The notes under the pieces: generated by a model
Seen by the model: only the letters and a program-made list of their open reading frames with translations
What the model was told of the DNA's origin: nothing
Databases searched by the model: none
Shown here: piece after piece, positions 45,101-57,100 of the stretch
Position numbering within the stretch: position 1 is the first letter of the stretch
Layout: every line of letters starts with the position of its first letter
DNA from: Amphiura filiformis
Taxonomy: Eukaryota; Echinodermata; Ophiuroidea; Amphilepidida; Amphiuridae
Length of the DNA stretch: 64,000 nucleotides
Assembly: GCF_039555335.1 (NCBI RefSeq)
Contig: NC_092642.1
Span: forward strand, 16,583,208-16,647,207
Direction of reading: 5' to 3'
Made by a program: the position numbers and the translations under genes

Positions 45101-48100
45101 GTCATCAATGCCTCCATCAGCAGTAGATATAGCATTGTCACTAAGTCATCAATGCCTCCATCAGCAGTAGATAGCATTGTCACTAAGTCATCAATGCCTC
45201 CATCAGCAGTAGATAGCATTGTCACTAAGTCATCAATGCCTCCATCAGCAGTAGATAGCATTGTCACTAAGTCATCAATGCCTCCATCAGCAGCAGATAG
45301 CATTGTCACTAAATCATCAATGCCTCCATCAGCAGTAGATAGCATTGTCACTAAATCATCAATGCCTCCATCAGCAGTAGATATAGCATTGTCACTAAGT
45401 CATCAATGCCTCCATCAGCAGTAGATAGCATTGTCACTAAGTCATCAATGCCTCCATCAGCAGTAGATAGCATTGTCACTAAGTCATCAATGCCTCCATC
45501 AGCAGTAGATATAGCATTGTCACTAAGTCATCAATGCCTCCATCAGCAGTAGATAGCATTGTCACTAAGTCATCAATGCCTCCATCAGCAGTAGATATAG
45601 CATTGTCACTAAGTCATCAATGCCTCTATCAGCAGTAGACAGCATTGCCACTAAGTCATCAATGCCTCCATCAGCAGTAGATAGCATTGTCACTAAATCA
45701 TCAATGCCTCCATCAGCAGTAGACAGCATTGTCACTAAGTCATCAATGCCTCCATCAGCAGTAGATAGCATTGTCACTAAATCATCAATGCCTCCATCAG
45801 CAGTAGATATAGCATTGTCACTAAGTCATCAATGCCTCCATCAGCAGTAGATATAGCATTGTCACTAAGTCATCAATGCCTCCATCAGCAGTAGATAGCA
45901 TTGTCACTAAGTCATCAATGCCTCCATCAGCAGTAGACAGCATTGCCACTAAGTCATCAATGCCTCCATCAGCAGTAGATATAGCATTGTCACTAAGTCA
46001 TCAATGCCTCCATCAGCAGTAGATATAGCATTGTCACTAAATCATCAATGCCTCCATCAGCAGTAGATAGCATTGTCACTAAATCATCAATGCGTCCATC
46101 AGCAGTAGATATAGCATTGTCACTAAGTCATCAATGCCTCCATCAGCAGTAGATAGCATTGTCACTAAGTCATCAATGCCTCCATCAGCAGTAGATAGCA
46201 TTGTCACTAAGTCATCAATGCCTCCATCAGCAGTAGACAGCATTGCCACTAAGTCATCAATGCCTCCATCAGCAGTAGATAGCATTGTCACTAAGTCATC
46301 AATGCCTCCATCAGCAGTAGATAGCATTGTCACTAAATCATCAATGCGTCCATCAGCAGTAGATATAGCATTGTCACTAAGTCATCAATGCCTCCATCAG
46401 CAGTAGATAGCATTGTCACTAAGTCATCAATGCCTCCATCAGCAGTAGACAGCATTGCCACTAAGTCATCAATGCCTCCATCAGCAGTAGATAGCATTGT
46501 CACTAAGTCATCAATGCCTCCATCAGCAGTAGATAGCATTGTCACTAAATCATCAATGCGTCCATCAGCAGTAGATATAGCATTGTCACTAAGTCATCAA
46601 TGCCTCCATCAGCAGTAGATAGCATTGTCACTAAGTCATCAATGCCTCCATCAGCAGTAGATATAGCATTGTCACTAAGTCATCAATGCCTCCATCAGCA
46701 GTAGATATAGCATTGTCACTAAGTCATCAATGCCTCCATCAGCAGTAGATAGCATTGTCACTAAGTCATCAATGCCTCCATCAGCAGTAGATAGCATTGT
46801 CACTAAGTCATCAATGCCTCCATCAGCAGTAGATAGCATTGTCACTAAGTCATCAATGCGTCCATCAGCAGTAGATATAGCATTGTCACTAAATCATCAA
46901 TGCCTCCATCAGCAGTAGATATAGCCTTGTCACTAAGTCATCAATGCCTCCATCAGCAGTAGATATAGCCTTGTCACTAAGTCATCAATGCCTCCATCAG
47001 CAGTAGATATAGCATTGTCACTAAATCATCAATGCCTCCATCAGCAGTAGATGGCATCAAATATCCAAAACACAGGAAAGCAATATTTCGCTTATCTCAG
47101 TGAAAACAAGACCAGTAATATGTATATGAAGCCTATTGTTGAATCCGATATTGTAAAAATTATTGATAAATTCGACATAAACAAAGGTGGAGGCCATGAC
47201 AATATTGGCAATCTAATCATTAAAAAAGTGTGTAATGAAATTGCCAAACCTCTTAATATGATATTTAATTTCTCTATATCTACTGGGATTGTTCCTGATA
47301 AATTAAAAATAGCAAAGGTCATACCATTATACAAAAAAGATGATGCTGAGGCATTCTCAAACTATCGTCCAGTTTCTCTCCTACCGTGTTTTTCAAAAAT
47401 TCTTGAAAGGTTGGTTTTAACAGATGTACGGATTACATTGACAATAAGCAAATCCTTAACCCCAAACAATTTGGCTTTCGGTCAAAACATTCCACCTTTA
47501 TGGCTATAGAGCAAATGGTAGACAAAGTTACTGCAGCAGTTGAAAGAAACGAAACAACTATTGAATATTTCTGGACTTATCAAAAGCCTTTGATACAATC
47601 GATCATAACATACTCTTACATAAATTAGAACACTATGGCTTTCGTGGTATTGTGTTAGAATGGTTCAGAAATTATCTAAGTAACAGAAAACAATATGTTT
47701 ATTATAATTCTTATGAATCAGAATCACACGATATTATATGTGGTGTTCCACAAGGTTCAATCCTGGGGCCACTTCTATTTATACTCTATGTTAATGATAT
47801 AACTAATGCATCTAAAGTACTCGAATTCGTCCTTTTGTAGACGATACCACCATTTTATACTCCCATAAAAACGTAGAACGCCAGACAAACCTTGTTAATG
47901 AAGAGTTAAAGGAAGTAAGCAATTGGTTTAAAGCTAATAAATTGTCAATTAATGCTACCAAAACAAATTACATGATACTTGGCACACCCAAAATGGCATC
48001 AATGAATCAAGACCTGCAAATCACACTAGATCACACGGCTTTAGAAAGAGTGCATCAAACTAAATTCCTTGGTGTACTAATAGACGAATGTCTCACTTGG

Positions 48101-51100
48101 AAATGTCACATAGATTGCGTATCTAGAACAATTTCAAGAAATGTCGGTGTCATGAATAAATTGAAACATTTTGTTCCAAGTCGTATTTTATTTACACTTT
48201 ATTGTACGTTAATATTGCCTTATTTGAATTATGGAGTACTTTTATGGGGAAATACATGTAAAACTTACCTAAATAAAATTGTAAAAATTCAAAATGGGCT
48301 ATTAGAACGGTGGCAAACGTTCACTATAGAGACCACACAGAGCCATTGTTTGCTAATTATAACATATTAAAAGTTGAAGATATGTACACACTAGAATTAG
48401 GTACATTCATGTACAGGCACTCTATAAATGAGCTGCCCTGTTCATTTGATAATTATTTTACCAAACGTTCTGACATACATAACTACAAGACACGATATGT
48501 AAATGACCTAAATCTAACCAAAAATAAGAAAGTCTTTTCTGATCATGCCATACGTACAAGAGGTCCCATTCTTTGGAATTCTTTAGATGAAAATCTGAAA
48601 GCTTCAAAATCTGTTAAACATTTCCGTAATCAATTCAAAACAAAATTGATCTCTAAATATAATTAATCTTTTCCGTGAGCACCCCCCCCTCCCCTTCCCT
48701 TGTCTTTTGGTTATGTTATGTAATGTTGATTTATTTTGTTAATTTCATTTGATTTCAGGAAAGGCTAACTTCAGGCCTTTTTGGTCTTCCAGCCTTTTCC
48801 TCCATATGTACCGTGTTTATATATATATATATTTTGTAATGTCTTTGATTTTTATGGAAATAAAATATGAATGAATGAATGAATGAAGATAGCATTGTCA
48901 CTAAGTCATCAATGCCTCCATCAGCAGTAGATAGCATTGTCACTAAGTCATCAATGCGTCCATCAGCAGTAGATAGCATTGTCACTAAGTCATCAATGCC
49001 TCTATCAGCAGTAGATAGCATTGTCACTAAGTCATCAATGCCTCCATCAGTGTCATGAAGGCATTGTCACGAAGTCATCAATATACCATCATCAAAATGC
49101 CTTCTTCAGCGTTAGATTGTCACGAAGTCACCAATCAGCAGTAAATAACACGTATCCCTAAGGACTTTATAAATTTGACAATTGCAATAGTTTAATAATG
49201 TAATAACAATCAGTTTGAATGTCCTTTAAATGTGTTATGAAGCTGCAATAAAGGAAATTAATGTTTGTCTGAATGAATTGCACATTATGAGTGTATTTAT
49301 CATTTTTATTCCAGCTTGTCGTACTTTCAAATTTTTAAATTTCCCAAAAGATTTTATCTATTGACTTGGAAAAGATTTAAAAGTCAAACTTAAAAGATTT
49401 AAAATAAGTCTAAAAGATTTATATTTTAAGTCTTTTATGGTTTAAAAAAGGGGGACATAGCTAATTCAATGACCGCACTTTTAACATGATCATAATTTCA
49501 ATCTACACTTTTAATGTTTTGTTATATACTTTTCATTTAATTCAAAATCCAGAAGCGTCAAAGTTTTGCCGGACCAGTGGCAAGTGATACAACTACATGC
49601 TGCGTAAACAGGACCAGTGCATGTGATTCAGGTAATTATGGTAACGTTATTGTAAAAGAAGTTAATTTGGTGTTGTTGTTGTTGTTGTTTTTTTTTTTTT
49701 TTTTTTTTTTTTTTTGTATTTCAAGTTCAATGACTTTTTTGTATAAACTAATTTCAGCGTATGCATTCTATTTTCTGAAAACACAAAATTAACATTAAAA
49801 TAATATTAAAGTTATATAGCAAACGCATAGCCTATACTAGCCTTGTTCAAGGCCTTAGTAAATTTCCTCCCTCGTGACCACCACTTGAATCCTATCACTA
49901 CTTTTTGTCTGGAATAAGGAGTAGATTTGCGTTTTGGGCGATATGTTTTTAGACGTAGCCTTTGGAATTAAAACAGCCGTTTCTTGGTCGAATTAAATTG
50001 ACTAAAATATTTTGACGAAAAAAAAAATCAGAAAATGTTCAAATTATGTTTGCCAAATACCGTGCTATATCCCCGTGTGTACCTCGGATTTTTATTGAAA
50101 TGATTAAATGTAAGAATAAGAATTAAGATAGGGCCTAAGATTATTTTGCAAATTTGCTCTTTTACCTTTCAGGTGATTGGGTCACTAAATGCCTATTCGC
50201 TGTTCAGGAGAAATCGGGTGATTATAAGTCGGTCCGAGTCACTTTTGCCATGGCATGTCTTTGTGAATATGCATTCGACATGTATTATTTGATGCTTTTA
50301 ATTGACGGACGCCCTGAATATGATGTACAGATTGACCCGGTAAGTTTGTTTGTTTGATAGAACCTAGGGACCTTATATTTACCACGGGTGGGAGTTTTGA
50401 CAAAAAATCAACAACAAATTTCACGTTACAGAAATCTAACCAAAATATTGTATTCCACCCTTTGCTTACATATTCTTTATCCATACTTACATATTAATTT
50501 GATCCATTATCGTCCTTGCAGGTTTTCCTCAGTCCTACATCTAAAGTCGGACCTCTTTCTATATCCCTGTCCCGTCATATTCGGTTAGCGTCCCTTTAAT
50601 TTAGCAGCCTAAAATCCCTACGTAATGAGCTAATTTGCATTAATGGTAATCAATTATGCAAATAGTCTAGGCGGCTAGACACTATATACGGTAATGTATA
50701 AGAACATTATTAAAAACACTTTGAGTGTTTGACCAAGTTTCAAGGCAAAACGCAAAATAAAAGTACCCTGGACATTTATGCAAGCAAAATATTGGCAAAA
50801 AGGTAGTGAGCCTTTCCAGTCATTTTAGCTCATTAACTTGATTGATTAGGCCCTATTGATAAAATCAATACGATACAAATAAAATATAAATTGATACGAT
50901 ATATTATGAAAACCGTACTCATGGTACTAGTGCCCGATTTGCTTCAAAGAAAAGGCATATTGATCAGTATGATTTGCCTACTCAATTAATCTATTTAAAA
51001 CATGCTTAGAGTATAATTTCCAGAAATTTCCTCATAGATTATAATTTATAACCAAAGAAATCGGGTCAAAATCCTAAAAGAGCAAGATAAAGTTTAGGCA

Positions 51101-54100
51101 TATAATTTGCTTGCACCTGATGCTCTGTTTGTCGGTACTAGGCATAAACATAAAGGCCTACGCTCTGATCATTTTGACTTTTAAACAACAATATATTATA
51201 ACCATTTATACTGGTTGCAAAATTCTATTGATAGATATCGCAATATTTTATCTCACAGAATTTTCAGGAAATTACACCAGGGTTCTGCAATGGAGCAACA
51301 ATGGATTTGACGAGTTGGACATTTAGTAATGTAGACCCTGGAGAATATCAACCAAGGGTAAAACTTGTTTTCATTATCTCCCTATCATTCACCCCTCTCT
51401 CCTTCCCCACTCCCCCTCTCTTGTGACTCTAGCACCCCCTCTCCCTCGTGGATGTATGGGCTTATGTACGGTGTGGTGTGATGCGTGTATAATATGTGGG
51501 GTGGTGGGGGTTGATGGGGCTGTGGGTGCTGGGGCGTGTACATATAATTACAATTTCAAAAAAAAAAAAGATTTGTCTCATGTTCCCGCGGGCATTTAAT
51601 TTGTTGAATTCAGAAGTTGAATTTTATTTTGGCCTAACCAGTATAACAGCATCATTATGCATGCTTCAGGAAAAGTCAGTTTAAGACCAAAAGGTTAGCA
51701 CGCAAGGGCGTAAATCGGGTGGGGGACATGGGGACACGTCCCCCTCACTTTTCAAAGTGGAGGGGACACAATATCAAATGCCCCCCCCACATTTTGGACC
51801 CCAACCCCCCAAATGGGAAAGGAGAGAAGAGAAAGGGAGAAAAGGAGAAAAAATGTTAAATTGCACGTAATTGAGTAGGCCCATCACTGGACACTGCCCA
51901 TACCTAAAAATCCACACAGCCGGGTCGATCGTAATGATATTATAGGCCTGTGATTATTTTGGGCAAATTGCTTGAAGGCGGGTCCTCGGCCCAAAAGCCT
52001 GTACTGCGGGCCCGTCGATATGCAGGGCCCGTCACATTTTATCACCAAAGTCAGTTTTAAGACGGACTCAATGCTGACTTCAACATCAATCCATGCATGC
52101 TTTAGTAATAATTCCGAATCTCAAATCTTAAATAAAATTTTGCAAATTGAGTTCGGTCCCGTTTTTGTTTGTTTTTATGATAACAGTGTAAAAATTATGC
52201 ACCAAATGACTTCAATTGAAACTTCATTTTGCAAAATTTTCCAACGTCTGAGCGCGGAACATCCCCACTCAGACACCCCCGGCATATAATACATAAACAA
52301 GTGATCGTTTTCGCTTCTGTTTTAGTGAAGACTTGTCCACAAGTTAGGCCGTCATTTCACAATTTTTCAGCTGTTTCAAGCTAAAATTTTACACAATAAT
52401 AGTGTCAAAATGGTCCACCAAATGGTTTCAATTAGGTCTTCATTTTGCAAAAGTTTCTTACTTCTCAGGGGGCCACATCCCCCCTCAGACACCCCCCTAC
52501 TTCGCGAGGGCGCGACGTGCAGCGCTGTCGCGCCGAAGTATCAATGACTAATAATTTTCATTGTGCCCCCCCCCCCCACTTTCAAGAATGGATTTACGCC
52601 CCTGTAAGCATGGTAAGGAAGGAAGTAACAAAGTAAGGAAGTAAAGTAAGGGGACTATAGGCTGAGCCCATTTCATGGTTAATTCAGCAAAAAACTTAGG
52701 GAGCTAGCAAACAGAGGACAGTGCAAACAGAAAAATATGTCATAGAACATGTAAAATATAGCTTTTTATTATTTCTAATTTGTTATTTTGACAGTTGAAA
52801 CCTAATCCAACTGAATGTGAGTGTAGTGGTTTACAATGTACAGCCGCAGATGGGCCAAAAATTACAGTTATTTGTAAGTACAATACCCAAAATGTTTTTA
52901 ATGTTACAAACGTGTTTTGGTTTTGGCCAAAGTGTAGTAGGCCTAATAACATTTAATTGTTGGGTTATAATTATAAAGTCATAAAAACTGTTTCAAATAT
53001 TTTATATGAAAAAAAAACTACAACAGTTTAAAAATGTTGTCAAAATGTTATTGTTTTGGCAAACATTTTTGCTAAATATTTAGTCAACATTTAAATAACA
53101 CATGTTAGAATGTTTTGCAGCAAATTTTCAAAAAATGTTTTTGAATGTTATTAAACGTTTTTCCATACACTTTATGTAACTCAACACTTAAATGTTTTCC
53201 ATAAAATGGGGTGGTTTAGTACACCTTTCAGCATCTGAAATGCTAAAACATACAAATTTAGTGGTGTGAAAGGGCCATTCATATTATATTATTTTATTAA
53301 AGGGACATTCTACATTTTGTGGTCTTAAATGGGTACTTTGTCATTTTGGTCATAAAGGGGTACATTCATATACCGGCATATTTTGTAATTAAAGGCATTC
53401 CATGGTCTTATACATTTTTTAAAGAATTGTGAAAGCTGGTACAAGCCCCAGGATCTAGCATTTTGCGGTCCGAGAATCACCCTTGTTAATTATCAGAAGA
53501 GCATAATGTACGGCAAAGCTAACATGAAAAAAGCTAACATGACAGAGCTAACATGACAAAGCTAACATGACAAAGCTAACATGACAAAGCTAACATGACA
53601 AAGCTAACATGAAAAAAGCTAACATGACAAAGCTAACATGACAAAGCTAACATGAAAAAAGCTAACATGACAAAGCTTACATGACAAAGCTAACATGACA
53701 AAGCTAACATGAAAAAAGTTAAATGACAAAGCTAACATGACAAAGCTAACATGACAAAGCTAACATGACAAAGCTAACATGAAAAAAGCTAACATCACAA
53801 AGCTAACATGACAAAGCTAACATGACAAAGCTAACATGACAAAGCTAACATCACAAAGCTAACATAACAAAGCTAACATGACAAAGCTAACATGAAAAAA
53901 GCTAACATCACAAAGCTTACATGACAAAGCTAACATGACAAAGCTAACATGACAAAGATAACATGACAAAGCTAACATGACAAAACTAACATGAAAAAAG
54001 CTAACATGACAAAGCTAACATGACAAAGCTAACATGACAAAGCTAACATGACAAAACTAACATGAAAAAAGCTAACATGATAAAGCTAACATGACAAAGC

Positions 54101-57100
54101 TTACATGACAAAGCTAACATGACAAAGCTTACATGACAAAGCTAACATGACAAAACTAACATGAAAAAAGCTAACATGACAAAGCTAACATGACAAAGCT
54201 AACATGACAAAGCTATAACATGAAAAAAGCTAACATGACAAAGCTTACATGACAAAGCTAACATGACAAAGCTAACATGACAAAGCTAACATGACAAAGC
54301 TAACATGACAAAGCTAACATGACAAAGCTAACATGACAAAGCTAACATGACAAAGCTAACATGACAAAACTTTTGGGCAAAATGAGACAAACATTTTATA
54401 AAAAAAACAATTTTTTGTATATTATTATCTCTTTTCACAGCAAATCCATGTAACAGTAACCCATGTGATGACCATGCTGACTGCACACCAATCGAAGACA
54501 CATATAACTGCTCATGCCAATCAGGATATATACCCATAGATGGACACTGTGAAGGTAGGAACAGGCTGCTGGTGGGGATGTGGGTGGTGGATGGGTGTGG
54601 GGATGTGGGGGGGGGGGGGTGTGTGTGTGTATGTGTGTTGGGGTGATAAATTGCAGATACTTGAGGGGAAAACTGCCAAATTTAAAGCAAATATTAGATA
54701 CTTTTTTCCTCCCCATCACTTTTAATCCCCAATGTCAAAGACAAAAATGCTAGTGACTCCTCTGCCTGGTATAGCAGTGGCGTACTGTGGCCACCCCAAC
54801 CCCGGGGGGCTGAAGAAGAAACAATTTTGCCGCCCCTTCCTTAATACTAGCCCGAAAAGGTTGACCCAATTTTTTTCACGGTCGTTTGAAAAAGTGAAGA
54901 GCAAAAAAAAAAAAAAAAAAATTTTAGGCGCTAGCGCCCTAAAAGCAACCTTTTTCAATTTTTTTACGCCTTTTTCAATTTTTTACGCCCTTTTTTCTTT
55001 GCTAATTCGTTTTGCCGCCCTTCATTTTTGCCGCCCCTGTTTTTGCCGCCCTTCTTCTTCCGCCCCTTTGTTTTTGCCGCCTACTTTGACCCCGGGGCTG
55101 GTGCCCCAAAGCCCCCCAAATACGCGCATGTATAGTCCTGAAGGGGTTGGGGTCGGTCAAAATATATAGGAGGGGGAATGTACTCGACCACATTAGGATA
55201 TTAATTATTATGATAGAAATCTCAACATTTTACTAAATCACACATAGGCTAGTATCACATTTCAGATTTTACAAATTCCCCCATGAAGTTATTAAAACTG
55301 CAATGAATGTTTCATAATGAATCAAATAATTTTTTTGCTTTTTATTCACTTCAGAGGATCCATGTTTAAATGAACCTTGTGGACCTAATGGAACATGTTC
55401 TGTTACTGAAGAGGCAGGATCCCTTCTTAACTACTGGTGTCTGTGTGATGAGGGTTATGTAGAGATAGAGAAGACATGTGTAGGTAAGACTGATAAGTTA
55501 ATGATAACGTATGTGACCTGTTCCTGCCAAAAGGAATATGTTGGTACACCTGATTTTGATACAAAGGCCTTTAAAGCTATACCATAAAACATTGTCAAAT
55601 TTTTGCACTTTTTTGTTTTGTCTGAATTCGCTTAATCTCCTTTCTTTATTGGATAAATTGGCACATAGAAGACTGTGTTTAATTCTGTATTTTGACTGAT
55701 AATCAAAATTGGGAAAATAATGAATAATGAAAAAGTTAAAGGAATATTTCGTGATCCTAGCATCCTCTATTTATGTCATTTTTCATTAGATATCCACGAA
55801 AAAGACCTATTCCCAAAATTTCAGTTGATTCCGATTTTGCGTTTGCGAGTTATGCATGATTTATGTGTATTACACTGCTCCATAGACAATGCGTTGTAAT
55901 TTTGTTCTGGTGCACCAGAACGAAATTCAAATTTCACGATATCTTTGCTAAACGAATTAATCTGCAAGAAATATTTTGTACATAAACATTATGTAGCCAG
56001 AGGTTTTCAGTGATATAAAAATCTCAACTTTTTTTGAGAAAAGTGGGGGTATGAGGCTGTGGATCACGAAATGCCCTTTTAACTTGTTTGTTTTCTGAAA
56101 ATATGTGACGGGAAACTCAGAATTGACTTTGCATGGCCTTAATTTTGCAAATAAGCTATGTGCTAGGCTTATAGTTGTTTTGAGCAGGAATTTGTGTGGA
56201 CGGGTGTGTGTGTGTTTAGCCAAATTTTTCTTGTTTTAGGACACATTTTGTTTCAGTAACTAAAAAAAAGCTAAAAAGGCCCAGTACATCTAGGGCTATA
56301 TGCTAATAAGATAGCTTTTACGTACTTTACGTAAAAAAATCTTCTATTTTAGTTTTGATTGGCCTTGAATATGTGTTTCTCTTAGATATGTATTTTCCAT
56401 CTTATACTTTATTTTCATAGCACATCTTTGTCTACTGTTCTGTTTTCCTCAGAGAATCCATGTTACGGTAACCCATGTGGGCCAAACGGAACATGCAATA
56501 TAACTTCCATTTATACACCTGCTGATTCGAAACAAATTCTTGGTTACCAGTGTACGTGCACACAAGGTTATATGGTAATAGAAATGGATGATGGAAAGAC
56601 ATGTGTAGGTAAGATAGAATAATTCAACAATATTAAAGGTCACCTTAATTAAATCCTGAGTCTTAAACCTACCACCCGCGTTAGTAAAATCGTTCGTGTA
56701 ATCCTCTTTGAAAATCAAGAAATTCATATTTTTTTTGTCTTTTTTTTTAAACAAAGAGGAAAAAACAAAATTCAAAATTGCTATTTGATTTAAAGTTTTC
56801 AACACAGAGAAGAATGATTTTGTAGCAGTGACTTTATTTGTCTACAATTCCAACGTTTGCAACAGACATGGATACTTTTTGTACAAAATGCTTGTCCCAA
56901 AGCCTGTACTGACACATAAAAAAAAATTAAAAAAATACATTCCGCATTAAGTGTTCAATTTCTCACAAGCTTTGAGACTCAGGTTTGAATTAAGGTGGCC
57001 TAACATGCCCCAGGGATATACCCCTAATTCGAAGGCCACAAAAAAAATTGTTTCTTATTTAAATATCTTACATATTTCTTGTTTCCTTTCTTAGTCAAAT

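Noticed and set aside
44982..46918. Repetitive frames [14 protein letters not shown] and the minus-strand equivalent as a repeat protein
   Set aside because: They are products of a 42-bp minisatellite open by multiplicity of three. 44-bp units break every frame, and the array lies in an intron and is split by a LINE.
44951..49060. CRISPR-like array of regularly spaced repeats
   Set aside because: Units are contiguous tandem copies without unique spacers, and the genome is eukaryotic.
54435..54725. His/Pro-rich minus frame and Gly-rich plus frame
   Set aside because: Generated by a GT/G-run simple repeat beside EGF exon 6.
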